Source of the DNA: Sphingomonas sp.
GTDB taxonomy: Bacteria > Pseudomonadota > Alphaproteobacteria > Sphingomonadales > Sphingomonadaceae
Assembly: GCA_017304655.1 (NCBI GenBank)
Contig: JAFKLY010000005.1
Location: 124,001-188,000, forward strand
Length of the DNA stretch: 64,000 nt
Reading direction: 5' to 3'
Shown: positions 35,786 through 44,963 of the stretch, piece by piece
How positions within the stretch are numbered: the stretch's first letter is position 1
Layout of the letters: every line of letters starts with the position of its first letter
Position numbers and translations under genes: made by a program
The notes under the pieces: generated by a model
Told to the model about the DNA's origin: nothing
Databases searched by the model: none
What the model saw: the letters and a program-made list of their open reading frames with translations, nothing else

Positions 35786-36379
35786 ATGCGCAGCGCAGAG
35801 ATCAGGCGGAAAACGGGCGAGACCGACATCGAGGTTCGGGTGAATCTCGATGGCACCGGCGTCTATTCGGTGTCCACGGGCATCGGCTTCCTCGACCATA
35901 TGCTGGAGCAGCTCTCGCGGCATTCCCTCATCGACCTTGAGGTGAAGGCGGTCGGCGATCTGCATATCGACCAGCATCACACCACCGAGGATACCGGCAT
36001 TGCCGTGGGTGAAGCGATCGCCAAGGCGCTGGCCGACAAGCGCGGCATCACGCGCTACGGTGAGGCGCACGCGCCGATGGATGAGACGTTGACCCGCGTC
36101 GCGCTCGACATTTCCGGCCGTCCCTGGCTGGTGTGGAAGGTGGAGATCGGCATGCCGCGCCTCGGCGAGTGGGACACCGAGCTGATCGAGCACTGGTTCC
36201 AGAGCTTCGCGCAGAGCGCCGGCATCACCCTGCATGTCGAGAATCTCTACGGCAGCAACAATCACCACATCGTGGAGAGCTGCTTCAAGGGGCTGGCGCG
36301 GGCACTGCGGCAGGCGGTGGAGCTCGATCCGCGCAAGGGCGACGCCATTCCGTCGACCAAGGGCACGCTCGGCGGCTGA
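35786..36379 (+). CDS. hisB: Imidazoleglycerol-phosphate dehydratase
   Basis: 197 aa. Sixth step of histidine synthesis. Conserved: [41 protein letters not shown] (metal-binding His cluster), [20 protein letters not shown] and the end STKGTLGG. It is the monofunctional dehydratase, without the phosphatase domain of the enterobacterial enzyme. It is the first gene of the his operon, divergent from sspB. Confidence 0.97.
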   Translation: MRSAEIRRKTGETDIEVRVNLDGTGVYSVSTGIGFLDHMLEQLSRHSLIDLEVKAVGDLHIDQHHTTEDTGIAVGEAIAKALADKRGITRYGEAHAPMDETLTRVALDISGRPWLVWKVEIGMPRLGEWDTELIEHWFQSFAQSAGITLHVENLYGSNNHHIVESCFKGLARALRQAVELDPRKGDAIPSTKGTLGG

Positions 36380-36385
36380 CGGACC

Positions 36386-37000
36386 ATGACGATCGCGCTC
36401 ATCGATTATGGCGCGGGGAACCTCCACTCCGTGCACAATGCGCTCCGCGCGGCGGGGGCGCATGGCGTCGTCATCACCTCCGATGCCGAGGTGGTGCGCC
36501 GCGCCAATCGCGTGGTGCTGCCGGGCGTCGGCGCCTTCCGCGCCTGCATCGAGCCGCTGCGCGCTATCCCCGGCATGATCGAGGCGATGCACGAATTGGT
36601 GTTCGATCTCGGTCGCCCCTTCCTCGGCATTTGCGTCGGCATGCAGTTGCTGGCCGAGGCGGGCGAGGAATTCGGCCGGCATGAGGGGCTCGGCTGGATT
36701 CCCGGCACGGTGCGGCGCATCGAGCGGGCCGATCCGGCGATCAAGATTCCCCATATGGGCTGGAACGACGTCGTGCTGGCGGGCGCGCATCCGCTGGTCG
36801 CGCCGGGCGAGGCCTATTTCCTCCACAGCTATCATTTCGATGCGGCCGATCCGGCCACAGTGGTGGCGACCACGGACCATGGCGGTCCGCTGGTGGCGGC
36901 AGTGGGCCGCGACAATATCCTGGGCGTGCAGTTCCACCCGGAAAAGAGCCAGGCTTATGGCCTCGCGACCCTCGCCCGTTTTCTGGAGTGGACGCCATGA
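36386..37000 (+). CDS. hisH: Imidazole glycerol phosphate synthase, glutaminase subunit HisH
   Basis: 204 aa. Class I glutamine amidotransferase. It has ALIDYGAGNLHSVHNAL, the nucleophile Cys in GRPFLGICVGMQLLAE, PHMGWND, and the catalytic His-Glu pair in VQFHPEKSQAYG. It supplies ammonia to HisF. The ATGA overlap with hisA gives tight coupling. Confidence 0.97.
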   Translation: MTIALIDYGAGNLHSVHNALRAAGAHGVVITSDAEVVRRANRVVLPGVGAFRACIEPLRAIPGMIEAMHELVFDLGRPFLGICVGMQLLAEAGEEFGRHEGLGWIPGTVRRIERADPAIKIPHMGWNDVVLAGAHPLVAPGEAYFLHSYHFDAADPATVVATTDHGGPLVAAVGRDNILGVQFHPEKSQAYGLATLARFLEWTP

Positions 37001-37755
37001 GCGCGCAGACCAACGGCATTCCGCCGTTCATCGTCTTTCCCGCGATTGACCTCAAGGGCGGGCAGGTCGTGCGCCTGGCCGAGGGCGATATGGATCGCGC
37101 CACCGTCTATGGCGACGATCCCGCCGCGCAGGCACGGATCTGGGCCGATCAGGGCTCGGACTTCCTGCATGTGGTCGATCTCGATGGCAGCTTCGCCGGG
37201 CGCGCTGTGAACGGCGCGGCAATCGCGTCGATCGTCCAGGCCTTTCCCGGCCATGTCCAGCTCGGCGGTGGCATTCGTGATCCGCAGGCGGTCAAGGGCT
37301 GGTTCGACACGGGCGTCTCGCGCGTCGTCATCGGCACGGCGGCGCTCAAGAACCCGCAGTTCGTCAAGGACATGGCGCGCGACTATCCCGGTGGCATCGT
37401 CGTCGCGGTCGATGCGCGCGACGGCTTCGTCGCGACCGATGGCTGGGCCGAGAAGTCCGACATGCCGGTCGTCGATCTCGCCCGCCGGTTCGAGGATGCC
37501 GGCGTCGCCTCGCTGCTGTTCACTGATGTGGGGCGCGACGGGCTGCTGAAGGGCGTGAACATCGAGGCGACGGTCGATCTGGCGCGCGCGGTCACCATTC
37601 CGGTCATCGCCAGTGGCGGCGTTGCAGGAATCGCGGATATCCGCATCCTGAGCCTGCACGCGCGCGACGGCATCGAAGGCGTGGTGACGGGTCGCGCGCT
37701 GTATGACGGTCGGCTGGATCTCAAGGCGGCCATCGCCGTGGCGAATGCGGGATGA
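36997..37755 (+). CDS. hisA: ProFAR isomerase HisA
   Basis: 252 aa from the ATG at 36997, which overlaps the hisH stop; the alternative GTG at 36988 is less likely. A TIM barrel with phosphate-binding repeats: [18 protein letters not shown] (catalytic Asp in strand 1), [42 protein letters not shown] (catalytic Asp in strand 5) and [13 protein letters not shown]. The stop overlaps the hisF start. Confidence 0.97.
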   Translation: MSAQTNGIPPFIVFPAIDLKGGQVVRLAEGDMDRATVYGDDPAAQARIWADQGSDFLHVVDLDGSFAGRAVNGAAIASIVQAFPGHVQLGGGIRDPQAVKGWFDTGVSRVVIGTAALKNPQFVKDMARDYPGGIVVAVDARDGFVATDGWAEKSDMPVVDLARRFEDAGVASLLFTDVGRDGLLKGVNIEATVDLARAVTIPVIASGGVAGIADIRILSLHARDGIEGVVTGRALYDGRLDLKAAIAVANAG

Positions 37756-38516
37756 CCGTCCGCACCCGCATCATTCCCTGTCTCGATGTCGCCAATGGCC
37801 GGGTGGTCAAGGGCGTGAATTTCGTGGATCTGCGCGACGCGGGCGATCCGGTCGAGCAGGCCAAGGTCTATGATGCGGCCGGCGCGGACGAGCTTTGCTT
37901 CCTCGATATCACGGCCAGCCACGAGGAGCGCGGCACGCTGCTGGACATCGTGGCGCGCACGGCCGAGGTCTGCTTCATGCCGCTCACCGTCGGCGGCGGC
38001 GTGCGCAGCGTCGAGGATGCCCGCGCGCTGCTGCTCGCCGGGGCGGACAAGGTGGCGGTGAACAGTGCTGCCGTCGCGCGGCCGGAGCTGGTGGGCGAGA
38101 TCGCGGACCGGTTCGGCGCGCAATGCGTGGTCGGCTCGGTCGATGCGCGCCGCGTGGGGGAAGGGCGCTGGGAAATCTTCACCCATGGCGGCCGCCGCCC
38201 GACTGGCGTGGATGCGCTGGCGCACGCGATGCGACTGGCCGAGCTGGGCGCTGGCGAGCTGCTCGTCACGTCCATGGACGGCGACGGCACCCAGAAAGGC
38301 TATGATCTGGCGCTGACCCGCACGATTGCCGACGCGGTCTCGGTGCCCGTGATTGCCAGCGGCGGCGTCGGAACCCTGGAACATCTTGTCGATGGCGTCG
38401 TCTCGGGCCATGCCAGCGCCGTGCTGGCCGCCTCGATCTTCCACTTCGGTCAACACAGCGTCAAGGACGCTCGCAAGGCTCTGGCTGCGGCAGGCATTGC
38501 GGTGCGCAGCGCCTGA
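37752..38516 (+). CDS. hisF: Imidazole glycerol phosphate synthase, cyclase subunit HisF
   Basis: 254 aa TIM barrel. [20 protein letters not shown] holds the catalytic Asp, with [49 protein letters not shown] (second Asp) and [13 protein letters not shown]. It pairs with HisH. The start overlaps the hisA stop by 4 nt. Confidence 0.97.
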   Translation: MTVRTRIIPCLDVANGRVVKGVNFVDLRDAGDPVEQAKVYDAAGADELCFLDITASHEERGTLLDIVARTAEVCFMPLTVGGGVRSVEDARALLLAGADKVAVNSAAVARPELVGEIADRFGAQCVVGSVDARRVGEGRWEIFTHGGRRPTGVDALAHAMRLAELGAGELLVTSMDGDGTQKGYDLALTRTIADAVSVPVIASGGVGTLEHLVDGVVSGHASAVLAASIFHFGQHSVKDARKALAAAGIAVRSA

Positions 38517-38590
38517 TCGGCGCGCGAAGCGCCGCCCGGCCTCGCGCAAAAGCCATTGACGCCTGCCGACCAAGCGGCGAGGGAAAAGCC

Positions 38591-38908
38591 ATGGACACGC
38601 TCGCCCGTCTCGAACGCACCATCATCGCCCGGCGTGAGGCTGATCCCGCCACGTCCTATGTCGCGAAGCTGCGCGCCAAAGGGCGGCCCAAAATGGCGCA
38701 GAAGCTGGGTGAGGAAGCCGTCGAGACGGTGATCGCCGCGATCCAGGGCGACACGGCCGGCCTGACCGGCGAGGCGGCGGACCTGCTTTTCCATCTGATC
38801 GCCCTGCTCGCCGATTGCGGCGTTTCGCTGGCGGATGTCTGCGCCGAGCTGGACCGGCGCGAGGGCACATCCGGCCTGGACGAGAAAGCCTCGCGCACGC
38901 AGTCTTGA
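38591..38908 (+). CDS. hisE: Phosphoribosyl-ATP pyrophosphatase HisE
   Basis: 105 aa. An all-alpha MazG-like fold with SYVAKLRAKGRPKMAQKLGEEAVETVIAAI (metal-binding Glu residues) and AADLLFHLIALLADCGVSLADV. It performs the second step of histidine synthesis. It lies 74 nt after hisF. A short hairpin (GGCGC / GCGCC, 38519-38533) lies in the gap and might reduce read-through. Confidence 0.96.
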   Translation: MDTLARLERTIIARREADPATSYVAKLRAKGRPKMAQKLGEEAVETVIAAIQGDTAGLTGEAADLLFHLIALLADCGVSLADVCAELDRREGTSGLDEKASRTQS

Positions 38909-38927
38909 GCTGACAGGAGGAGCCGCC

Positions 38928-39305
38928 ATGCCCATCGACCCCACGCTTCCCTATGACGAGACCAACATCTTCGCGCGCATCCTGCGTGGCGAGATCCCGA
39001 ACAAGACCGTCTATGAAGACGAGCATGTGCTGGCCTTCCACGACATCGCCCCGCAGGCGCCCACGCATATTCTGGTGATCCCCAAGGGCGCCTATGTGAG
39101 CTGGGACGATTTCTCCGAGCGCGCAAGCGAGGGCGAGATCGCGGCCTTCATCCGCGCCGTGGGGCGGATCGCGCGGGAGGCGGGGCTGGTCGAGCCCGGC
39201 TATCGCCTGCTCGCCAACACCGGTGTCCATGCCGGGCAGGAAGTGCCCCACCTGCATGTCCATATTTTCGCGGGCCGGCCGCTCGGGCCGATGCTGGCGC
39301 GCTGA
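38928..39305 (+). CDS. HIT-family protein (histidine triad hydrolase)
   Basis: 125 aa from the ATG at 38928, with AGGAGG 6 nt upstream; the in-frame extension overlaps hisE. HIT domain: IFARILRGEIPNKTVYEDEHVLAFHDI, then the histidine triad in QEVPHLHVHIFAGRPLGPML. It is a nucleotide-binding hydrolase of the HINT branch acting on nucleoside phosphoramidates. Linkage to hisE is common in alphaproteobacteria. Confidence 0.94.
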   Translation: MPIDPTLPYDETNIFARILRGEIPNKTVYEDEHVLAFHDIAPQAPTHILVIPKGAYVSWDDFSERASEGEIAAFIRAVGRIAREAGLVEPGYRLLANTGVHAGQEVPHLHVHIFAGRPLGPMLAR

Positions 39306-39425
39306 CCGCTGCGCCGGGGCGCGTGGCAACGCCGCTTACGCACTTGCACCCCTCGATTTAGTCGATACTCTGCCATGTCATAACTGGGGGAAGCGGCACT
39401 GCCGCTCAGAGAAAGACACACACGC

Positions 39426-40955
39426 ATGATTTTTGGCCGCGTCAAGCCGCTCGATGCCATTCTCGCCACCGCCGAAAAGAAGTCGCTGCATCGATCGCTC
39501 GGGGCCTTCCAGCTCACCATGCTGGGTGTCGGCGCCGTCATCGGCACCGGTATTTTCGTGCTGACCGCGGAGGCGGCGCAGAAGGCCGGGCCGGGCATGA
39601 TGCTCTCCTTCGTCATCGCCGGCTTCGTGTGCGCGGTCGCGGCGCTCTGCTATTCCGAGATGGCGGCCATGGTGCCGGTCTCCGGCTCGGCCTATACCTA
39701 TAGCTATGCCGTGATGGGGGAACTCATCGCCTGGATGGTCGGCTGGGCTTTGATCCTGGAATATGCCGTCGCGGCGGGCGCCGTATCGGTCGGGTGGTCC
39801 GGCTATGTGGTGGGCCTGATCGAGCATGCCTTTGGCATCGACATACCCAATGCGCTCGTGCGCGGTCCGTTTGACGGCGGTCTCGTCAACCTTCCGGCGA
39901 TGGGCATCGCGTCGCTGGTCACCTGGCTGCTGGTCATCGGCACCCGTGAAAGCGCGATGGTCAACGCCGTGCTGGTGGTCATCAAGGTTGCGGCGCTCAC
40001 CCTCTTCATCGCGCTGGCGCTGCCGGTCATGAAGATGGAGCAGTTCTCACCGTTCGCGCCGCTTGGTTTCGGTGGCATCGGTGCTGCCGCAGCGTCGATC
40101 TTCTTTGCCTATGTCGGTTTCGACGCGGTCTCGACGGCGGCAGAGGAAACCAAGAACCCACAACGCAACATGCCGATCGGCCTCATTGGCTCGCTGACCA
40201 TCTGCACCATCTTCTACCTTTTGGTGGCTGCGGGTGTCATCGGCACCGTCGGCGCCAGTCCGTTGCGTGACGCCAGCGGGGCGGGCTTGTCGCCTGGCAG
40301 CACGGAACTCACCGATGCCTGCCGCGCGATCGGCGATCAGGCGGTCGTCTGTTCCAAGGAAGCGCTGGCCTGGACGATGCGTGAAATCGGCTGGCCGCAG
40401 ATCGGCAACCTGATTGGCCTGGCCGCCGGCCTTGCGCTGCCCTCGGTCATCCTGATGATGATGTTCGGCCAGACCCGCATCTTCTTCGTCATGAGCCGGG
40501 ATGGCCTGTTGCCTGCGGTTTTCTCAAAGATCCACCCGAAGTTCCATACGCCGCATGTGATCACGATTCTCACAGGGATCTTCGTCGCCCTGTTTGCGGC
40601 CTTCTTCCCGGTCGGCATCCTTGCGGACATTTCCAACTCGGGCACGCTGTTTGCCTTTGCTGCCGTGTCGATTGCGGTGATGGTGCTGCGCAGGACCGAT
40701 CCGAACCGCGCGCGACCGTTCCGTACGCCGGCTATCGCGATTACGGCACCCGTGGCGATCCTTGGATGTCTCTACCTGTTCTACAAGCTGGGCATCGAGA
40801 CCAAGTTGATGTTCGCCGGCTGGGCGCTCGTCGGCCTGGTCGTCTACTACGCCTACAGCCGCAGCCGCAGCCATGTCGGCCTCGGCCATGTCGAGGTGCA
40901 CGAAGACGATACGGACGCGCCGCCGCAGCCGGTGCCGCCGATTTCCGACCAGTGA
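39426..40955 (+). CDS. APC-superfamily amino acid permease
   Basis: 509 aa with about 12-13 membrane helices. The APC first-helix motif GVGAVIGTGIFVLTAEAAQKAGPG, the CYSEMAAMVPVSGSAYTYSYA segment and a TM6-type FFAYVGFDAVSTAAEETKNPQRNMP block identify the cationic-amino-acid-transporter group (YfnA/CAT-like). A soluble-looking insert with two Cys (residues about 280-325: TDACRAIGDQAVVCSKEALAW) lies between TM7 and TM8. The terminator follows 27 nt after the stop. Confidence 0.92.
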   Translation: MIFGRVKPLDAILATAEKKSLHRSLGAFQLTMLGVGAVIGTGIFVLTAEAAQKAGPGMMLSFVIAGFVCAVAALCYSEMAAMVPVSGSAYTYSYAVMGELIAWMVGWALILEYAVAAGAVSVGWSGYVVGLIEHAFGIDIPNALVRGPFDGGLVNLPAMGIASLVTWLLVIGTRESAMVNAVLVVIKVAALTLFIALALPVMKMEQFSPFAPLGFGGIGAAAASIFFAYVGFDAVSTAAEETKNPQRNMPIGLIGSLTICTIFYLLVAAGVIGTVGASPLRDASGAGLSPGSTELTDACRAIGDQAVVCSKEALAWTMREIGWPQIGNLIGLAAGLALPSVILMMMFGQTRIFFVMSRDGLLPAVFSKIHPKFHTPHVITILTGIFVALFAAFFPVGILADISNSGTLFAFAAVSIAVMVLRRTDPNRARPFRTPAIAITAPVAILGCLYLFYKLGIETKLMFAGWALVGLVVYYAYSRSRSHVGLGHVEVHEDDTDAPPQPVPPISDQ

Positions 40956-40982
40956 CCGGGGCCCGCTAAGGCCGGTACGAGA

Positions 40983-41013
40983 AAGCCCCCGGATCATCGC
41001 GATCCGGGGGCTT
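40983..41013 (+). terminator. Rho-independent-type terminator after the amino acid permease
   Basis: A 13-bp perfect stem, AAGCCCCCGGATC (40983-40995) with GATCCGGGGGCTT (41001-41013), loop ATCGC. It lies between two convergent genes (permease +, MetE-like -) and is symmetric enough to serve both. Confidence 0.8.
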
Positions 41014-41096
41014 CGTCTATCGATCTACCGGCTTCGGGCGGAGAAACTCCTGCGGCCTGACCGTTCCGCCGGGCCGGCGGACCGGAAGGGGAAAGA

Positions 41097-42212
41097 TCAG
41101 GCCTTGCCCCAGACTTCCTCGGCCACTTCGAGCACGAGGCGCATCTTGGCGGCTTGCTGCTCCACGGCAATGTCATTGCCATGCACGGTCGAGGCGAAGC
41201 CGCATTGCGGCGAGAGCGCGAGCTGGTCGAGCGGCGCGAACTTGGCCGCTTCCTCGATCCGGCGCTTGATCTCGTCCTTCGTCTCCAGGTCACCCAGCTT
41301 GGTGGTCACCAGGCCGAGCACGACGATCTTGCCCTTGGGCAGGAAGCGCAGCGGCGCGAAATCGCCCGAGCGCGCATCGTCATATTCCAGGAAGAAGGCG
41401 TCGATGTTCAGCTCGTTGAACATGATCTCCGCGACCGGCTCATAGCCGCCCTCGGCTGCCCAGCTCGAGCGGAAATTGCCGCGGCACAGGTGGACGGCGG
41501 TGAACATGTCATCCGGCGCGGCCTTGAGCGCGTCGTTGATCATCGTCGCATAGTGGCGCGGCAGGTCATCGGGATCGAGCCCGCGCTTCTTCGCGTTCTC
41601 GCGCTGCTTGTCGTCGCACAGATAAGCGAGGTTGGTGTCGTCCAGCTGCAGGTAGCGGCACCCGGCCGCAGCCAGATCGGCCACTTCTTCCTGATAGGCG
41701 CCCGCGACGTCGGAGAAGAACTCCTTCATGTCCGGATAGACCGCTTCGCTGATGCCTTCACGGCCTGCGCGGAAATGCAGCATGGTCGGGGAGGGGATCG
41801 TGACCTTCGGCGTTTCGCTCACCACGCTGGCGAGAAACTCATAGTCCGCGCGCTGGATGGGGTGGGCATGGCCGATCTTGCCGGTGACGACCATCTTGGG
41901 CGGCGCGAAATGCACGTCCTTGCCGATGGCGTTCTGGAACTGGACTTCCATGCCGCCCTGCTCCTCGATGCCGTCGAGCTGCAGCAGGAAATCGGTGTGG
42001 AAGAACTTGCGGCGGAACTCGCCGTCCGTGATCGCCTTGATGCCCAGGCCTTCCTGAAACGCGACGACGTCGCGAATCGCGCTGTCCTCGACAGCGCGCA
42101 GGGCCGCCGCATCGATCGTGCCGGCGGCAAAGGCGTCGCGGGCGTCGATCAGTGCCTTGGGCCGCAGAAAACTGCCGACATGATCGGCGCGAAAGGGCGG
42201 CTTGGATGGCAT
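41097..42212 (-). CDS. MetE-like cobalamin-independent methyltransferase (single catalytic domain)
   Basis: 371 aa from the ATG at 42212 (MPSKPPFRADHVGSFLRP), with AGGAGGAAG 5 nt upstream. Similar to the C-terminal catalytic half of MetE. It keeps FRADHVGSFLRP, the YLQLDDTNLAYL strand, zinc ligands His and Cys in AVHLCRGNFRSSW and the late Cys in LALSPQCGFAS. It lacks the N-terminal folate half of full MetE. Proteins of this size act as methionine synthase-like enzymes using alternative methyl donors, or core-MetE. Tandem palindromes upstream suggest control by a methionine/SAH-type repressor. Confidence 0.87.
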   Translation of the reverse strand: MPSKPPFRADHVGSFLRPKALIDARDAFAAGTIDAAALRAVEDSAIRDVVAFQEGLGIKAITDGEFRRKFFHTDFLLQLDGIEEQGGMEVQFQNAIGKDVHFAPPKMVVTGKIGHAHPIQRADYEFLASVVSETPKVTIPSPTMLHFRAGREGISEAVYPDMKEFFSDVAGAYQEEVADLAAAGCRYLQLDDTNLAYLCDDKQRENAKKRGLDPDDLPRHYATMINDALKAAPDDMFTAVHLCRGNFRSSWAAEGGYEPVAEIMFNELNIDAFFLEYDDARSGDFAPLRFLPKGKIVVLGLVTTKLGDLETKDEIKRRIEEAAKFAPLDQLALSPQCGFASTVHGNDIAVEQQAAKMRLVLEVAEEVWGKA

Positions 42213-42267
42213 GGTCTTCCTCCTGGTCAGTGGCGCGGCGCTCATCAGAGCGCTCGTTGAAACGGTC

Positions 42268-42301
42268 ATATAAAGGAATCTTTATATATAGGAAGCTTTA
42301 T
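42268..42301. promoter_or_regulatory. Tandem palindromic operators upstream of the MetE-like gene
   Basis: The first site is perfect: ATATAAAG (42268-42275), GAAT, CTTTATAT (42280-42287). An overlapping second copy, ATATAG-GAAG-CTTTAT (42286-42301), has one mismatch; the centres are 16 bp apart. They lie 56-89 nt upstream of the ATG in an AT-rich patch. The shape fits a small dimeric winged-helix repressor of the ArsR/SahR type (inference). Confidence 0.6.
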
Positions 42302-42338
42302 GTTTGATGAATCCGGCACGGCAGACGTGCGCAGACGG

Positions 42339-42364
42339 AAAGGCCCGGCATCAACCGGGCCTTT
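42339..42364 (-). terminator. Rho-independent terminator of the Bcr/CflA gene
   Basis: AAAGGCCCGG (42339-42348) and CCGGGCCTTT (42355-42364) form a perfect 10-bp stem with a 6-nt loop. On the minus strand the stem ends in TTT and lies 30 nt after the efflux gene stop. Confidence 0.8.
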
Positions 42365-42393
42365 GTTGATCGAAACCGCAAGGGATGTGCCGC

Positions 42394-43644
42394 TCAGCGC
42401 GGAGGGATGCGCGGCCTGAGCGCGGCGCGGCGCGGGCGCGTGAACAGCTTGCCGCGCTCGGCCCACAGGATGAAGGCGAAGCCGATCAGGCCCGTCACCA
42501 TGAAGCCTTCCGCGAGTGGCTGGGTCGTCCCGTCGAAGCGCTGGCCGGTCATCGCGCCGATCAGCGTCGCCAGTGCCATGCGCGCGAAGCTCTGGAAGCT
42601 GGCCGCCGCGCCGGCGATGTGGCCGAACGGTTCCATGGCGATCGAGCCGAAGTTCGATCCGGTGAAGCCGACCATGCCCATGTTCAGCGCGACGAGCGCG
42701 AGGAACAGCAGCATCGGCTCGGGGTGCAGCTGGCTTGCCGCGAGCTGGCAGAGGCTGAGCAGCATGAAGGCGATCAGCGCCGTATGCGACACGCGACGGG
42801 CGCCGAACCGCTCGACGATCCGGCTATTCGAGAAATTGGCGAGCGCCATGGCGCCGGCCACGCTGGCAAAGGCGAGCGGGAAGATGTCCGCCGCATCGAA
42901 CACATTGTAGAAGATCTGCTGCGAGCTGTTCAGGAAGCCGAACATGCCGCCCATCATCACGCCAGCGGCCAGCATGTAGCCCAGGCCCTGCCGGTTCGTG
43001 ATGCAGAAGGCCCAGTTGCGCAGGATCGACATGGGCGCGAGCGTCTGCCGGCCGTCTGGCGGCAGCGTCTCGGGCAGGCGATACCAGGTCCAGACGAACA
43101 CCGCGACGGCACAGACGGCCTGGACATGGAAGATCTTCCGCCAGCTCGCGACTTCCAGCACCAGCTGGCCGATCGACGGCGCAAGTACCGGCACCAGCAT
43201 GAAGATGATGATGATGAGACTCATCAGCCGCGCCATCTGATCGCCGGCGAACCGGTCGCGGATCACCGAGACGGCAAGGACGCCGAGGCCGGCGGCGAAG
43301 AAGCCATGCACGGCCCGCATGGCGAGCAGGATCTCATAGGTCGGCGCGATGCCGCAGGCGACGCCGCCGATCGCGGCGAACGCAATGCTGAGCAGCAGCA
43401 TGGGGCGGCGCCCGAACCGGTCGGCCAGTGGCCCGGCAAACAGCGATCCCACTGCATTGGCCAGCATGTAGCTGGAAATCATATATTGCAGCGAGTTGGG
43501 ATTGGCGACGTGCAGCGTCTCCCGAATGGCCGGAAAGGCCGGCAGCATCGCGTCGATCGCCAGCGCGTTGAGCGCCATGGTGGAAGCCATGAGCGCCACG
43601 AACTCGCGGTCGTGCATCGGAAAAGGTGTCGCTTGCGCAGACAT
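42394..43644 (-). CDS. MFS multidrug efflux transporter, Bcr/CflA family
   Basis: 416 aa from the ATG at 43644 (MSAQATPFPMHDREFVALMA); the upstream part of the open frame is not transporter-like. It has twelve membrane helices. Bcr/CflA signatures: MALNALAIDAMLPAFPAIRE in TM1, QYMISSYMLANAVGSLFAGPLADRFGRRPMLL spanning TM2 to the loop, and a VIRDRFAGDQMARLMS segment. It is predicted to export drugs or metabolites. A strong terminator follows. Confidence 0.9.
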   Translation of the reverse strand: MSAQATPFPMHDREFVALMASTMALNALAIDAMLPAFPAIRETLHVANPNSLQYMISSYMLANAVGSLFAGPLADRFGRRPMLLLSIAFAAIGGVACGIAPTYEILLAMRAVHGFFAAGLGVLAVSVIRDRFAGDQMARLMSLIIIIFMLVPVLAPSIGQLVLEVASWRKIFHVQAVCAVAVFVWTWYRLPETLPPDGRQTLAPMSILRNWAFCITNRQGLGYMLAAGVMMGGMFGFLNSSQQIFYNVFDAADIFPLAFASVAGAMALANFSNSRIVERFGARRVSHTALIAFMLLSLCQLAASQLHPEPMLLFLALVALNMGMVGFTGSNFGSIAMEPFGHIAGAAASFQSFARMALATLIGAMTGQRFDGTTQPLAEGFMVTGLIGFAFILWAERGKLFTRPRRAALRPRIPPR

Positions 43645-43929
43645 GGGCGTTGGGTTTTCGACTGTCCGGGTCTTCGATCGTTTGCTTGCCAGGGCCGGTC
43701 GACATTCAGATGATGGCGAGCCGAAAATGGCGGTTTTACGTGAACCGGAGCGCAGCGTACACAAGGTCCGTGAGCACCGGAAGCACGGGAAGCCGCCATT
43801 TGCAGGCCGCCAGGGCTGAATGTCGATTGGTCCTGGCTGCCGGGCCTATGCACGCCCCGGCCCCGCTTGACCAGCCCCGGCATGCCGTTCGATTCACCAG
43901 GTGGCGCCCGCCCGACCGTGTCGGCGCGC

Positions 43930-44523
43930 TCAGGCCTTCAGCAGGAAGACGGCATGTTCGGCGAAGAGATTGGCATTGGCCGACCCGGTTTCCCGCCCGT
44001 CATTGAGGAACCACTGGCCGTCGATGGTCCAGCCCCGCTCGCGCACCATCGCGCGGAAATCGTCGATGGTCACATGGTGGATATTGGGCGTGTCGTACCA
44101 GCGGTGCGGCAGCAGCTTGGTGACCGGCATGCGCCCGCCGAACAGCAGCGAGACGCGCCCGCGCCAATGCGCGAAATTGGGGAAGGAGACGAAGGCCTGC
44201 CGCCCGATACGCAGCAGCTCCTCGACCACCTTGTCCGGCCGGCGCGTGGTCTGCAGCGTCTGGCTGAGGATCGCATAATCGAAGCTGCGATCGGGATAAT
44301 AGCCCAGGTCCGTGTCGGCATCGCCCTGGACGACGGCCAGGCCACGCGCGACGGCCCCCGCGACATTGGCCGGATCGATCTCCAGCCCGCGCACATCGGC
44401 GCCGGCGGTATCGCGCAGGGCAGCCATCAGCGCGCCATCGCCGCAACCGACATCGAGCACGCGCGCACCGCGCGAGACATGCTGGGCAATAAGGGCAAGG
44501 TCGGGGCGCAGCGTTTCGCTCAT
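43930..44523 (-). CDS. metW: Methionine biosynthesis protein MetW
   Basis: 197 aa with a SAM-methyltransferase-like fold: motif I VLDVGCGDGALMAAL, acidic residue in GLEIDPANV, then QGDADTDLGYYPDRSFDYAILSQTLQ and SFPNFAHWRGR, HRWYDTPNIHHVTIDDF, all typical of MetW. MetW is needed for full activity of the MetX type found in many proteobacteria. It is the last gene of metX-GNAT-metW; the start overlaps the GNAT stop by 4 nt. Confidence 0.95.
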   Translation of the reverse strand: MSETLRPDLALIAQHVSRGARVLDVGCGDGALMAALRDTAGADVRGLEIDPANVAGAVARGLAVVQGDADTDLGYYPDRSFDYAILSQTLQTTRRPDKVVEELLRIGRQAFVSFPNFAHWRGRVSLLFGGRMPVTKLLPHRWYDTPNIHHVTIDDFRAMVRERGWTIDGQWFLNDGRETGSANANLFAEHAVFLLKA

Positions 44524-44963
44524 GAGGCGGCCTTGAGCATGGCGAGGAACTCCGGCGCGAGCCGCTCCATATAGCGCTCCGGCCGGGCCAGCGGCGCGAA
44601 ACCGAGCGCGGCATAGACGCCATGTGCGTCCGCCGTGGTCAGGCCGATGCGGCGCAGGCCCTGGAAATCGGGATGATCGAGGAACCAGCCGACCATTCGG
44701 CGCCCCAGCCCCTGCCCCCGCGCGGCCTCGTCCACCCAGACATCGGCGAGCCAGGCGAAGGTGGCATGATCGGTGATCATCCGGGCAAAGCCGATTTGCA
44801 CAGCGCCATCGTCCGTCGCCTGATAAGCGCCGAGGCAGTGCGATCCGGCAATGGCCCGCTCCACCAGCGCGCGGGCGATGCCGGGCGACCAGTAGCTGCC
44901 GGCCAGCCAGCCGTGAATGCGCGCCACATCGAGCCGGGCCTTGTCGTCGGAGAGCTCGATCAC
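44520..44963 (-). CDS. GNAT-family N-acetyltransferase inside the metX-metW operon
   Basis: 147 aa. The GNAT core covers [35 protein letters not shown] (acetyl-CoA-binding V-x-x-x-x-R-G-x-G motif at about residues 78-90), and [19 protein letters not shown]. It overlaps metX (ATGA) and metW (ATGA) by 4 nt each, so it is co-translated with both. The substrate is unknown; placement suggests acetylation of a methionine-pathway intermediate, a methionine analogue or a protein. Confidence 0.88.
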   Translation of the reverse strand: MIELSDDKARLDVARIHGWLAGSYWSPGIARALVERAIAGSHCLGAYQATDDGAVQIGFARMITDHATFAWLADVWVDEAARGQGLGRRMVGWFLDHPDFQGLRRIGLTTADAHGVYAALGFAPLARPERYMERLAPEFLAMLKAAS

